In this document: positions 47,976-60,453 of the stretch, piece by piece | Position numbering within the stretch: the stretch's first letter is position 1 | Layout: every line of letters begins with the position of its first letter | Assembly (NCBI GenBank): GCA_024345305.1 | Contig: BRON01000015.1 | Location: 1,054,001-1,118,000 of the forward strand | Reading direction: 5' to 3' | Origin: Mrakia gelida | Lineage: Eukaryota; Basidiomycota; Tremellomycetes; Cystofilobasidiales; Mrakiaceae | Length of the DNA: 64,000 nucleotides | Translations under genes and position numbers: made by a program | Notes under the pieces: generated by a model | The model's database searches: none | Seen by the model: the letters and a program-made list of their open reading frames with translations, nothing else | Told to the model about the DNA's origin: nothing

Positions 47976-48791
47976 ATTGACGTCTACCGTCCAGTAGCCT
48001 GAAAGAGCGAGGAAAAGGATGTCAGATCTGGAACGGAGCTGTACACAGAGGGTGCGAGAACTTCATGGTGGTCGTACAGACAAGCGATAAACGAAGGCCA
48101 GCAGACGCTTGTAGGACGGAAAAGGAAAACTCACCCCCACGGCCAGGAAGAGGGAAAGGCTTCGACCGGTTCACGAAGCATGGGTTCATGCTCAAGCAGT
48201 GTCGAGTAGTGTTTTGTAGAGAAAACAAGAAGGGAGAGTCGAAATAGGATGAATACAGAGTGACACCCAACTTACTTTCCATCCAGGACGATTCAAGGCG
48301 ATGTCAGGATGTTTTCTGAGCATAACGTCGTATATCTGATGGATGCGTATAGATGGAGAGTAAGGGGTGGAGGACAAGAGGAGGAGGCGTGATTGGAGGC
48401 GACATGAAAAAAGGTAGAGACGAGAGTGGATCTTCGTTACGTACGTCGTTAGGGTAAGGGCCGCATCGGGAGACTGTAACAAAGGTCGGAGCTCGAGTCA
48501 GTGTCGAAAGAAAAGAAATGAAGGAGGAGATGGGAGACGGAAGGTGAGGGTTGGAGAATAGAAGAAGAGATTAAGGCTGACCTCGCCGATGGCTCGTCTG
48601 ATCAAGGAGACGTATGTCTCCTTCTGTAACGGATCTACAAAAGGAGAGCGGAGAAGGTGCTTGAATGATCAGTTTGACCTGTCGACCTATAGAAAGACGG
48701 CCACCGAGAGGAAGTAATGAGGGAGGGTACCTCTACCGAAGACCGTACCACTCGGTTGGAGTCCAGCTGACTCGCCGGCAGACGACGACAT
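47976..48791 (-). pseudogene. Forkhead (winged-helix) transcription factor, truncated
   Basis: Minus-strand exons 48791-48731, 48634-48582, 48473-48441, 48335-48276, 48213-48135 and 47998-47976 encode a compact forkhead domain. Motifs are ETYVSLIRRAIGE, SPDAALTLT, IYDVMLRKHPDIALNRPGWK, RHCLSMNPCFVNRSK, PLPGRG and GYWTVDVN; family consensus has R-H-N-L-S-L-N and G-x-W-x-x-D. The recognition helix has Cys in place of Asn (RHC). The acceptor of exon 5 reads CTACAA instead of CTACAG, and after the W-T-V-D exon the sequence passes into a copia relic, so no C-terminus remains. Would have been a nuclear DNA-binding regulator. Probably nonfunctional. Confidence 0.75.
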
Positions 48792-49900
48792 GATGGGAGA
48801 ACTTCAGGTGAGGAAGATGGGGGAGGTGATGGCGGTGGTGAAAAGGGGAAGGAGATGTGGTAAATAAAGGGGGAAGAAGGAAAGAGTGAGGGTTGGAGGT
48901 TTGGATGCTGCGAGCGGAGGGCGTCTTCTGAGTTCAGTCCTTTCCGGCTGGATTCCAGAACCCAATCACTGGCGCAACGACGATCTTCCCCGAGGCTCTG
49001 GAGGTCATGGAGCTCATTCTTCTTCTCCCTTCTTGCGCAATGCGTTATCTCCTTGGCGATTGCAAAATTGTTCCCTCTATGTTGCTGAAGAATCAGTTAC
49101 CCTCAAAACGAGTCTTCCAGACACCTCAAACACTTACAGTCAAGGAACGACCCCGCAGCCGCCGTCGTGTTCGAAGAATCGCCCCACCAAGCTCAAAAAC
49201 AAAACCTTCGGAGTCGTTCCAACGCGGTCAAACAAGCATGTTTGTCGACACTGTCGACGTCGCTAAGGGAAGACGGCACTTTACTACAAGAGTTAGCTGC
49301 GCACAACCCAAACCCGCTCTCTCATCCCGTTCGCGTCGCCCCCTCAAGGGAGCTGAGAGGGACGTACGACGAAACGAATGAGAGAAGAAGTCAGCCAACA
49401 TAGCTCGTTCCAGCTTAGGCAAGATGGACACGAGGAGCCCCCCTCAATAATTAGATCGTATATCTTCCACTGAAGGGGAATGAGAAGTTTCTGAGTTGAT
49501 GTAGGATCGGCGAGAGAGAAGAGTGGCCTCTTGGACGCGCTTTTGCTATTGCGCCTAGCTCCCCTGAGAGAGCAATTCTCTCGAGCTTTTTACCTTTCAG
49601 TATTGCGATCGCATATTCTACCATATTCTCGGTGACTGTGAGTGCTCTTCTTCTTCTCTCGTCTCTCTTGAACCTGACCCTCCTCCAAACTATGCAGTCT
49701 TCACCCACACCCAACTGCATTTTTTTTTTTTACCCTCACTTCGACCTCTCCTCCTCTTCGCATCTCAACATCCACGCTCTCACCGCTACACCATCGAATT
49801 CGTCGGTAGGTCCCCTGGAAGAAAAGAGACGAGAAGAGTCAGGACGTCGCTTCCTTCGCGTTGAGGGACGTGACCGGACCGAGAGGAAGTGAGAGATGCT
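48792..49900. other. No confident gene
   Basis: Presumed forkhead promoter, then plus-strand frames (49007-49381) with basic composition but no recognisable motif. A T run is at 49721-49731. Confidence 0.35.
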
Positions 49901-50095
49901 TACATCTTGGAAGCAGGAACCATCCCGTTGTCAAACACCGCAGCGTTGGCGAACAGAACGTCGATTCCGTGATCTCGAACGGCAGGAAGTCCAGCGACCT
50001 CATTGAACGAATCTTGCAATCAAGTTGCACCCTATCTAACCCTGATCAATATCTTGTATAGCTCCAGCCACCGCAAAAGCCAGGTTACGGTCCTC
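49900..50095 (-). pseudogene. Short-chain dehydrogenase/reductase scrap
   Basis: Minus strand near 50010-49905 reads FNEVAGLPAVRDHGIDVLFANAAVFDN, the SDR beta-4 region with the N-N-A-G-type motif altered to A-N-A-A. Just upstream (about 50095-50042) DRNLAFAVAGAIQDID could be the preceding exon. No catalytic YxxxK segment was found nearby. 50100-51230 has unclassified frames; a 157-aa minus-strand frame (50370-50843) with hydrophobic stretches was not recognised. Confidence 0.5.
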
Positions 50096-51232
50096 TGTCG
50101 AAGGGTTAGGGTTAGAGTTAGCAAAAGGGTGGAGCTGCTTAGGGAGAATGTTTAGGGTCAAGATGAAGATTAAACAATTGGGCTACACTCAGAGGAGAAA
50201 CAAAGAGCACTCGCGGGAGGGTTCGGATCGAGGTCTCGCTTCAAGAAGGTATCGATAAGGAATGTACCAAGATCACCACGACACTGGTGGCAACGAGATA
50301 GTGGCACGAACTTTGTTGAGTGAATAGCTTGGGCTTCAACAGCGTCCATCTGGTCCTAAAAAACCGTTCTCAAACTGCTGTCTCTCTGTACGTGTCCCAC
50401 TCCATCTGTACGAGTGGGTCGCTGATCTCGACGAGAGCGGTGATGGTCAATTGCCCCAAAGAGTAACAAAGAATGAAAGTGAGAAAGGGTACCTGATGGA
50501 TAACACGAACCAAGGTCATGGTGATGTTGAAAGGAAGGGCGTGGCATACAGACCCAGTCGCAGAAACGGGCCATTTTGACTTCGACCCCCTCGTTCTCGC
50601 TACAGACTCATTTATTTGCTTCGATTTTTCGCCTATAAATGCACACACATACATGAATGCTACCATCAAAAGCTGAGACCCGAGAAACGCGTTGAAGAAG
50701 CTACAGCATACGTGAAAGACCTTGTCCGAGCTCACTTTCTCGAAAACCAAAACGTCAAAATCCTCCTGAGTCAGCTTCTTGTCTCTTCTTCCAAATCTGG
50801 ATACTCTGAGGGGTTCTTGTATAGAAAATGCATAAGATTGCACTTATCTCGACCATCTAGCAGCGACACCGCGTCCCTCGAGATCCCTGCAAGATGAGAA
50901 GGTGACGAGCTCGACGAGCTCGTCTCGAAACCAAAATCGACGCACCCTCGTCCTCTTCGAAGCGCAATGATTGCTTCCCCTTTCCATCTTGCAAGCTGAG
51001 ATTCGTCGGAGATAGAGGAAATACGTACATGTGTAATTCGTTAATCTGAAAGTAAGAAAAAAAAAACGTCAAAAAGTCGAAGGCGGAGCGACGTCGTCCA
51101 AAAGCTCCCAAGGTGTCCTTCCTCCCCCCAACGAAGCTATTTCGCCCTCAAACAATGTCCCATCACCTCCACCGAACCACCAGCTCCCTCATCCGTCGTC
51201 TCTTCCATCGCCTCATCCTCCACCCGAGGAAT

Positions 51233-53145
51233 TCACTTGTACGTCCAAAACCGCGACACGTCCTTCTTCCCTCTCACCACCCGCTTCTCCGCTCCCGCCG
51301 CCTGTGGTACCGCCCGAACCACCGCTCTACTTAGCAGCTCCTCCTCCTCCTCCTCCTCCTCCACATCCATAGATGAGTCGGAAGAACTCGAGCTTTCCTC
51401 AAGTACAGCTCTTGCCTTCCCTCTCCCTCCTCCCCTGACTCCTCCCCTCACCCTCCCTCCCGTCCTGCCAGCTCTGAGACTCATCTCCTTCCCAAAAGAG
51501 CGTTCCCCTCGGCCCTTCCCACCCCTCTTCCCAACTCCACCTCCTACAACTCCTCTCCTCGCGAGCTTCTTGAGCAACGCAGCCGCCTTGAGCTTCCCCT
51601 GGAGCATCGCGTTCTCTGGGCTCATGATCACTCCTTGATGCTCAGGATTCTTCAGGATGATCCTATCTCCGACCTCGGCTTCCGAAGTCCCGTTCTCCTG
51701 ATCGAGCTGCTTCTTCCGAACGTACGAGTGAGCGATCTGGACTTCGTCGCGTTCGACCTGATCGCGTAGAACGGCGACGAGGGCATTGGAGGTCGTGAGG
51801 TCGTCGTCCGGTTGAACGTTCTCCCTCTGCTCGAACGCTTTGCTGATCGCGATGAGTTTGATTCGGCGACGGTTGGGGGTGAGAGGGAGTTGGCGAGAGG
51901 AGGTGTTGAGAGGATAGGAGGAGGAGGGAGGGTAGAGGGAGGAGGAACGGGTGGAGGGAGAATCGAGGCGACGTCGCTCCTCCGCGTCGAGATACTCCTT
52001 GACGAAGGGGATCGCTGAGGGATTGATGGGCCAGGTCCCCGACTTCTTGAAGCCTGTGATGATGGTCTTGGGTTTGAGGTAGTCTTTACGAGCTGAGGAG
52101 AGGATCCTGGGAGGGAGGAAAAATGAAGAGGCGAGCAAGAAGAAGGGAGGTCAAAGAAGGGAAGGGAGAAGCTCACCCTGCGAACGCTTCCTTGTTGACT
52201 CTCCCTCCTCCATCGACATGAGCATCCAGGTGAACCGTGTAGAAGTGGGCGGCGGGGGAGAAGATGGCAACGTCGAGAGCGGCGAGGAAGTCTGAGCTGT
52301 GGGAGGGGTAGTTGGCGATGGTGATCCCATGGTTGAAGGCGAAGGAGACGACGAGAGGTGCGAGGTGAGGGGAGGCTCCGTCGAAGTAGAGAAGGCGCTC
52401 CTCCGTCGGATCCGTTGGTCTGTCAAGAGGCGAAGAGGGTAAGGATTCAGCATTGGGCTTTTCGAGGAGCTGGAAGCAAGGCTGAAGGAAGAGAAAGGGC
52501 AACGAAGGGGAGGAAGGAAGAACGAAGCTCACCTCGTGTGCTTCTCGAAGTGCACCATCCACTCCAGAGCCACCGCTATGTTGATGTAACCCTTGGTCGT
52601 AGCGACGAAGCCAGTACCAGTCGGAAGGGATGAGTGTCTGATCCATGCGAAGTGTAGGTGCTTTCCCTTCATGATGATGAGAGGCTTGATGGATGCTCCG
52701 GCGGCAGAGACGCATTCGACGACGGTTACGAGCTCTCGATTTCCGTCTGTAGAGCCGAAAAGTGAAAAGAAACGGGTTGGTTGGAAAGAGGTTGTCGTAA
52801 GCTTGATGAACGTGTTAAAGGAGATAAGCAGAGAGATGGGAGGAGAGGGAAGGAAACGAAGCTCAGCTCACCTTGGACCTGCTTCGGTGTTCTCTTCTTC
52901 TCCGACCTCTTCGACGGGTCCCTCCACATCAGGAGTGTCTTCTGCTTCGATAGACCGAGCAAGAAGGGCTTCTCGTCCATCGTCCATACGTTCTCGGTCT
53001 TGATGTGCTTCTTGGCGACGATGGCAGCGGCCTGAGAGGGGAGAGGAGGAAAAGGAAGGAACTCCCAAGAGTCCGGAAAGGAACTCACCCCCAAATCAGT
53101 CACCACCGCCCTCCTATCCCACGTCAGAACGAAATCGTCGAAATT
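51233..53145 (-). mobile_element. Pogo/Fot1-type DDE transposase, 5' truncated
   Basis: Minus-strand exons ~53145-53089, 53031-52872, 52746-52533, 52419-52177 and 52106-51233 in phase. DDE_1 hallmarks: TENVWTMDEKPFLLG (first Asp), a beta-strand block TVVECVSAAGASIKPLIIMK, ERLLYFDGASPHLA (second Asp), and NYPSHSSDFLAALDVAIF (third Asp). After the catalytic core come about 250 residues with a basic Gly/Arg stretch and a run of Glu (SSMDVEEEEEEEE). The N-terminal HTH DNA-binding part is missing because a copia element starts at about 53150. Terminal inverted repeats were not found. The catalytic triad is intact but the gene cannot make a full protein here. Confidence 0.8.
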
Positions 53146-55974
53146 GGACAACGTCCCAGAAGAGGACACCGCAATGAACGTCGACAAATCGAAGGCAGCA
53201 TGCCACCACTGCGGGAAGAAGGGGCACTTCAAGTCGGAGTGCTACGACCTGGTCGGAAAACCGAAGGGTCAGGGAGGGAGGAAGGGTCAAGGGAGCCAGA
53301 GGGGTGGCGGAAGTAAAAAGAAGGAGGAAGCCAACAAGGCTTGGCGGAGTGGAAGAGATTGGGGACTCGCGACGGTCGCGACAGCAAACGTCGAGGAGGA
53401 GGCTTTCTCCGTCGACGATGGCGCATGGATCGCGGATAGCGGGTGCAGCAACCACATCTGTAACGACAGGTCAGCCCTGCACGACTTCAAACCGCACTCA
53501 ACCACCGTCAAGGTCGCGGACAACAAAGTCGTCGGCACGGAAGGGATCGGAAACTTCATCGTCACAACTACCGTCAACGGAGTCACTCGAACATTCCAGA
53601 TCTCCGACGTCTACTACATCCCCAACTTCGCCAACCTCATCTCGATCGGACAACTCACCCATCGAGGAGTCAACGTCAACTTTACGGCCACCGGCTGCAC
53701 GTTCAGGAAGGACGGAACGACGTTGATCGAAGGGGTAATCTTTCGAAAGAACCTCTACAAGCTCAAGATCGACGACATCCAAGCGAGTCAGTCGACAGAA
53801 GGAGCCGGCCTCTCAGCAGAGGGAGTCGACACGGTCGAGACGCTACATCGAAGACTAGGACACGCGTCAGTCACGGCCATGAGGAGACTCGTCACGGACG
53901 GGATACTCCCACCACTCAAGGAACAGGACCTCGTCGCGTTCGAATTCGAAAAATGGACCTGCCGACGATCCAGCACGTATCGCAAAAGCACGTCAGCCCT
54001 CTCGCATAAAGCCATCCTGGTCCTACGAACCCGTTGTCGACGATCAGCCGGACGTCGACGTCAGTGGGAGGTACGGACGCGGGAAACGAAACCAAAAGTC
54101 AACCGAACCAGCAGAGTTCGCGAGCTTCGTCTCACTCGTAACGCCAAACGCCAAACAAGACCTATCCACTCTTCCTAACCCGATCACTCCCAAAACCACC
54201 AAAGAAGCGCTCACATCTCCCCACGCCGAATACTGGAAGTCGGCCATGGACGAAGAGATGGAGTCGTTCGATTCCAACGGAGTCTGGGAACTCACAGAGT
54301 TGCCCTCGTCGCGAAGGACAGTGGGAGGTCGATGGGTCTACCTCTTGAAGAAGGACCCAAACGGGAAGATTGCCAAGTTCAAGGCCAGATGGGTCGCGAA
54401 GGGATACTCGCAACGGGACGGCATCGACTACACGGAAACGTACGCGCCGGTCTCCAGGATGAACTCCCTTCGGATTTTCTTCACCATCGCCGCACAAGAG
54501 GATCTCGAACTCCGACAAGGAGATTTCAAGACGGCTTTCCTCACGGCCAATCTAGTCGAGACCGTGTACATGGATCAGCCAACGGGGTACGAGAGGACCG
54601 GAAAGGAAGGACAGAAGCTGGTCGCTCACCTCCTTAAGGCCATCTACGGACTCAAACAATCCCCCCTCGCCTTCTACAACCACTCCTCGGACTTCTTCTC
54701 CTTCCTCGATTTTCACGCCATCGAAGCCGATCACTGCCTCTACGTCGGATGGAAGGACGGTCGTCGCAGGATGTTGATCCAATACGTCGACGATTTCATC
54801 GTCGCAGGATCGAAGGAGACGTCGAGGAAGTCATGGGCAAGACGAAGGATAGGTTCACCATCGACGATCGAGGGAACCTGGAGGACGGAATGATGCTAGG
54901 AATGAAGGTCAAACGGGACCGAGCGAAGAGGACCATCTCGCTCACTCAACAACGATACTCGGAGGAGATCCTCGAACGATTCGAGATGGGAAGCGTCAAG
55001 CCCGCTCGAACGCCAATGGACGAGCACAAGCAGCTCATGATCGGTTCGGATCTTTCAAAGGAGGACCTCCGAGGAATCGATCAAACGCACTATCTCCAAG
55101 CCGTCGGATCCCTCATGTACCTCATGGTCTGCACTCGTCCGGACCTCGCCTATCCAGTGGGAGTCATCAGCAAATTCAGCAGCGACCCCCGAGCCATCCA
55201 TTGGGCAGCCGTCAAACGGATCCTTCGCTACATCGCAGGAACAAAGAGTCACGGACTCACCCTCGGAGGGAATCCCAAAGCACCCATCCTCGAGATGTGG
55301 ACGGACGCCGACTACGCAGGAGATCACGAAACAAGGAGGTCAACGACAGGATACCTCATCAAACTTTTCGGCAGTCCCGTGGTCTGGGCGAGTAGGAGGA
55401 AGAAGGCAATCAGCAAGTCGTCGCACGAGTCAGAGTACATCGCTCTCTCTCAAGGATGCCAAAATCTTCTCTGGGTCGTCAAACTCCTCCGTCAAGTGGA
55501 TTACAATATCATTCCCGTCCGAGTCGATATCCAAGGAGCAATCGAAACAGCCAAGAATGGGACCCATTCGGAGCGAACAAAGCACATCGACGTCGCATAC
55601 AAATACGGGCGCGAACTCCTCCAAAACGAAGTCATCTCTCTCTCTCACTGTCCGACCGATCGGATGACGGCGGACATCCTTACGAAGGCATTGGGATGGG
55701 AGAAGCTGGAGATATTTAGGAAGGAGATGGGTGTTGACATACAGAAGAGGGTCGACGCAGTTCATCTCGTCGAGTGGGAGTGTTAGAACTAGGTAGAGCG
55801 ACGAGAGAACCACGGGGTTCCGGTGTATCACTTTTGCTTATGTATCACTCTTAGCTTACAGATCACTCTTTGCTTACACACCGTCACTTCTAGTATACAG
55901 ACCCTTCGTTATCGTTTAGTTTAGTTGATACAGAACTTGCACAACCTAACTTCCCAGGACCGGAAGTTTCAACA
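53146..55974 (+). mobile_element. Ty1/copia retrotransposon, 5'-truncated, integrase-deleted, with 3' LTR
   Basis: The first frame (to 54178) has a Gag CCHC knuckle (CHHCGKKGHFKSEC), protease WIADSGCSNHIC with the active D-S-G, and a pre-integrase motif ETLHRRLGHASV. The HHCC/DDE integrase core expected next is absent. Reverse transcriptase follows at about 54140-54815 (GDFKTAFLTANL; YVDDFIV), then a one-base frameshift at about 54815. RNase H frame runs to 55786 (SLMYLMVCTRPDLAYPVG, WTDADYAGD, KSSHESEYIALSQG, TADILTKAL). The 3' LTR 55781-55974 starts TGTTAGAAC and ends GGAAGTTTCAACA. No 5' LTR or Gag start. Non-autonomous as it stands. It sits inside the DDE transposon. Confidence 0.88.
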
Positions 55975-56164
55975 GCTTCTAAGATCGGATCGGAATGTGC
56001 AGAGACGAGAGGTTTAGGTTAGTTCTTTCCTTCTTTCCCTCTCGACGCGTCGCTTTCGTCTTCGCTGATTCGAGCTTCTCTTCTCGCATTGCTTGGCAGG
56101 CTATAGGAGTGATCGCTAAGGAGCTAGGAGACCTTTGGGATAGGAAGAGCAGAACATGTGAGCT

Positions 56165-58273
56165 TCATCTAGGCAAAAAGAAGGTGTTCTCGGTCTCTCC
56201 AGGACGATGCGAGGTCAAGACCCCCCACTCGGAGGACTGAGCGAGGCGAGTGGCCGCGATGGATTCGGTGATGGTTCCGACTGAAGCAGCGAAGGGGAAA
56301 CAAAAAGTCAGTCTTTCGAAAACGTCGACGCGAAGGCAAAGGGGAGAGAGAACGACGAACTTTGGTTGAGCTTGAGAAGGAGAGCATTGCAGGACTTTTG
56401 CTTGATGGCGGTCTTGATTCGAGTGACGTTGGTGCAGAGCAAGTCGTCCCCGATGATCTCCTTCTTGTTTCCGACAGCAAATTTGGCCCAAGACTCCCAG
56501 TCGTCCTCTGCGAAAGGATCCTCGATGAAAGCGATAGGATACTTGGCCTGGAGCTCGTTGTAATGATCGGCGAGCTGCTCTCCAGTAAGCCACTTGCTGG
56601 GGTCAGATATGGGGTTCTTGAAATCCATGTCGCTGAAGAGGGAGGGAGCAAAAAGGTCAACATCCGGAAAGATCGACACGCGACGACGCAGCTTGGAACT
56701 TCTCTCCTCTCTTCTCCGGGTTCAGCAGAGAAATCATCTACTCACTATTTTCCCTCCTTGTAGAACTCTGAAGAAGCAGAATCGAAGCCGATGGAGATCT
56801 TTCCGGTGTTCCAGCCTTCTCGATGGCGACGACGAGGAGATCAAGGGCCTCGTGAGCTCCAGAAACATTGGGTGCGAATCCTCCCTCGTCTCCGATTGGT
56901 GGCTGATGATAAGCAAGATAAAGGAGAATAATACTAAGGTCAGCGTTTTGTCCTGAAAGAAAACGCGGTGGAGTCGGAAGGGTATGAGAGGCCGACGACG
57001 CGGGTTGAAGGAGACGTGAGCGCTCACCATCGATACCGTACTTGGCCTGGATGGGATGTCCTTCTTGAGGTTGTGGTAAGTCTCAGTAGCCATCTTCATG
57101 GCCTCGTGGAAGGTCCTAAAGGAAGCGGGAAGCAAGCAGATCAGTCAGCTATATCGTTGCTCCTGAAGACCCGACGCGGCGCAAAGGACTCACTTGGCTC
57201 CCGTGGGAAGAATCAAGAATTCCTGAATAGCGAGTGAGTTTCCAGCGAATGATCCTCCGTTGATGACGTTGAAGCAGGGAAGAGGAAGAACGAAGGGAGC
57301 CGGAACACCAGCGTGGTCGGCGAGATGCTGGTAAAGAGGGACTCCCTGCAGTGCGTAAAGAATGGACGAGAAGACAGGTCAGCGGTACGGGTTTGGACAC
57401 AACATAGGCATCTACTGGTGTGGTAGGATGGAGATAAGGGCCCTGGTAAGAACGACGAGCGAAAGAACGAACGAGTTGGAAAGCAGTGGCCTCGCAGACG
57501 GCCATCGAGATACCGAGGATAGCGTTCGCTCCGAGGTTTCCCTTGTTAGGAGTCTAGACGAGGGAATCAACAGAGTCAGCTGGGGCTGAGAGATAGAAGG
57601 AGAAGTCGGGGTGGGGTGGAACAGAGAAAGGTAGACGACTACTCACTTCGTCGGTCTCGATGAGAAGCTCGTCGATCTCCTTTTGCTGGGAAACCTTGAG
57701 TTTGGAAGCGATGAGAGCGGGTCCGAGGATGTTGTTGACGTTTGAGTTGGCTTTGGAGACACCTATATGCAAGGACGAACGATGATAGGGAGGAAGAGAT
57801 GGTTGGAAGCTGACTGTGACTGCCCACGCGTCGAGTTTGGTTGAGGTGGAAGAACTCGGAAGGTGGGCTCACCCTTGCCCATGTAGTCTCAAGGGATCTC
57901 ATCTCGAAGCTCAACAGCCTCGTGGATACCGGTCGAAGCTCCAGAGGGAACAGCAGAAGTGAATTTTCCTTGCTCCTGCAAGAGGAAAAAAGACAGAGGA
58001 GGAGAAAAGATCGATCCGTGACGCTCGACCGAGGCTGAGATAGGCGGAACGAACGGTGTAGACGTCGACCTCAACGGTGGGGTTTCCACGAGAGTCGAAG
58101 ATCTAGTTGAGTGTAGAAAGAAGGTAGTAGGGGAAGAAGTTAGGGAAGTCGAAAGGCGGTTCAGGGGAATACGAAGAGGAGGAGAATGATCAGCTCCACC
58201 CATCTCCTTCAGATAGACGACGAAAGGATCGATGGAAGCTTACCTGACGGGCAAAGACTTTGGTGGCGGACAT
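56165..58273 (-). pseudogene. Enolase pseudogene
   Basis: Ten exon blocks on the minus strand keep the enolase order: MSATKVFARQ (58273-58244), IFDSRGNPTVEVDVYT (58102-58055), EQGKFTSAVPSGASTGIHEA (57975-57873), [14 protein letters not shown] (57762-57647), KGNLGANAILGISMAV (57553-57473), [13 protein letters not shown] and [13 protein letters not shown] (57345-57194), then [43 protein letters not shown], and [11 protein letters not shown]. Lesions: in-frame TGA at 57889-57891, one extra base near 57050, altered frame before GDEGGFAPN, a lost base after EKAG, and loss of the last 50 or so residues after ENTF. Catalytic residues of the glycolytic enzyme (Glu and Asp metal ligands) are partly present, but no full protein can form. 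58274-59062 shows no gene. Confidence 0.85.
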
Positions 58274-59062
58274 AGCGAGCGAAATGGGTTTAGATTCAGG
58301 TAAGGGGGTGGGGGGTGGGGGGTGGCGATAGATGATGTTATGTTGGTTCGAGGAAGAAGACAAAGGGCAGAGAACTCGAACGAAATTGGCGTTGACTTCG
58401 AGACCGTCATCGGAAAGACGTGCCAAGAAGATGGAAGGGCGAAGGCTCGTTATCGTCTCTCTTTTTCGGCAAGGGAACTGCGGTTTCCACTGGGAAACGC
58501 AACGAGGAACCATCAGACTTCAAAGGAGAGTTCTGTCGTCTCTCTTCTGAAGAGAGACGACCTGCTTCTCTACCCTCTCTCTCTCAGGGAGAACCTTCAC
58601 AGCCTGAAAAGGCTTTCGAGCCTCCTTCCCTATGATTCTCTCTTTATTTTTCGCCTCCAAGCGAGATAAAGGCGGCGAAAGACTTGTCGTCACGAAATTG
58701 TCGCCAGACGCGTCGCTGCAGTCCTGCTTCGTATGTTCTGAGACTGTCCTCATCTGTTCTGCGCTACCAGTCCAAAAAAAGCCCACGAAGAGGAAAGGAA
58801 GTTTCAACAGACTAGACTGGATGGTCCGTGACGCCTTCAGAGCGCGAGTTCTCCTAGGAGCTGCTTCTTTGCAGGGGGCGCAAAGGATATGCACTGTTGA
58901 TTTGGGTTCTCGCCTCTTCGTCTTACCTTTCCCTCGAGAGAAATCCCGCCAACTTTGAGATCCGTCCAGCTCGGTGAGGCTAACGAGTCCTCCTTCTTCC
59001 TTCTTTTCGACTTCCAACTCTCAACGCCAACCTCCTCCCTCGGCATCCGTCCCTCTCGCCGC

Positions 59063-60453
59063 ATGAGTCAAGCTTCCACCTTTATAGACCTTGGAGACAG
59101 GTTGTCTTCCATCACGGAGGAACGCATCGTCGAACGACCGGCAGAACACGAAGGGAGACGAACGGAGGAGGAGGGGGAGCGAGCTCGACGGCTGCTCCCT
59201 CTTCGTTCGCCCCACAGCATGGACGAACCCTACAACGACGGCTCAGACAAACCCCCTCGAGTGGAAACGCCTAGCAAGGATCCTCTACCGGAAACCACCC
59301 CCCCTCCCATCAATCTGTTCACCCACTTTCCCACCTTCTCCCTCCTCGTCCTCTTCTCCATCCTCGGCTGTCTCACTCGTCTAGGTCTCACAGCCCTCTT
59401 CACCTACCCAGGTCAAGCCGTCTTCCCTCTCATCTGGGCTCAAGGAGTAGGATGTCTCTTCATGGGTTTCTGCGTCGGATGGAGGAAGGAATTGGAACGG
59501 TGGGGAGGAAGGGAACTCTACTTCGGCCTGGGAACTGGTGAGCTTCCTTCGACGCTTTTCTTCCTTCTCTAGTACTCTTAGCTCATCCTCTTACCTCATC
59601 TTCCAGGCCTCTGTGGATCTATCACGACCTTCTCATCATGGATGCTTCAAACTTTCGAAGCCTTCAGCAACTTTCCTGGTACAACTCACAGGTCAGGAGT
59701 TCATGACGTAAGCTCGCTTTCCCTTCCCTCGCCACTCTTTCCCTCCTTCGAGCTCGTCTCACCTCCTGCCCCGCTCTTTTATCGCTTCGTATTCTCATCG
59801 AACAGGCAACCAATGGTGTCACCCAACTCGTTCAAACCCTCACCTTCTCCTTCACCTCCTTCCACCTCGGTCAACATCTCGCCTCCAACCACTTTCCCTC
59901 CCTACGACGTTTCACCTCCCCTCTCGTCTCCCACCCCCTCGTCACGAAAACGATCGTGGTCTTCCTTCCTCTCCTCCTCTACCTCGCCCTCCTCCTCATC
60001 TGTATCCTTGACAACAGGGTAGATCGAACCCTCCTCCTCTCGGTTCTCCTCGCTCCACCGGGAACCATCCTTCGGTTTCTCCTCACACGTCTCAATCCCG
60101 TCTTCGCTTCCAGAAGCCATCCCCAAACCAAGGGAATCCCAACTCTCGGTACCTTCACCGTCAACATGCTTGCTACCGGCTTCTTGGCGACGAGCTTCGT
60201 CCTCCAGAGGAAGCCGTTGGCCGGAGGTGCGTTGTCGATCCTGCAGTGCGAGGTCTTGCAGGCGATGGAGGATGGGTTCTGTGGGAGTTTGTCGTCGATT
60301 TCGACGTTGGTGGTGGAGGTTGACGACATGAGGGGAAGGAGAGGGTTTGGGTATCTTGCTGTGAGCTGGGTTCTAGGTGTTTTGATCATGGTGGCCGTCG
60401 TGGGAGGATCTTGTTGGAACGGGTCTAGGTTCGGAGAGGTTTGTCGTCTCTGA
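59063..60453 (+). CDS. FEX1: Fluoride exporter FEX (two-domain CrcB family)
   Basis: Exons 59063-59537, 59607-59707, 59806-60453 in phase (407 aa). After a hydrophilic N-terminus (about 90 aa), two homologous CrcB-like halves follow, each about four TM helices. Half 1 has LGCLTRLGLTALF, and GLCGSITTFSSWM, the conserved G-x-x-G-x-x-T-T-F-S-S loop; half 2 has PPGTILRFLLTRLN, TFTVNMLATGFLA and DGFCGSLSSISTLVVEV. The inverted fused halves form the fluoride channel at the plasma membrane. The ATG at 59063 follows a pyrimidine-rich leader; an upstream in-frame ATG (58955) is possible. Intact. Confidence 0.92.
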
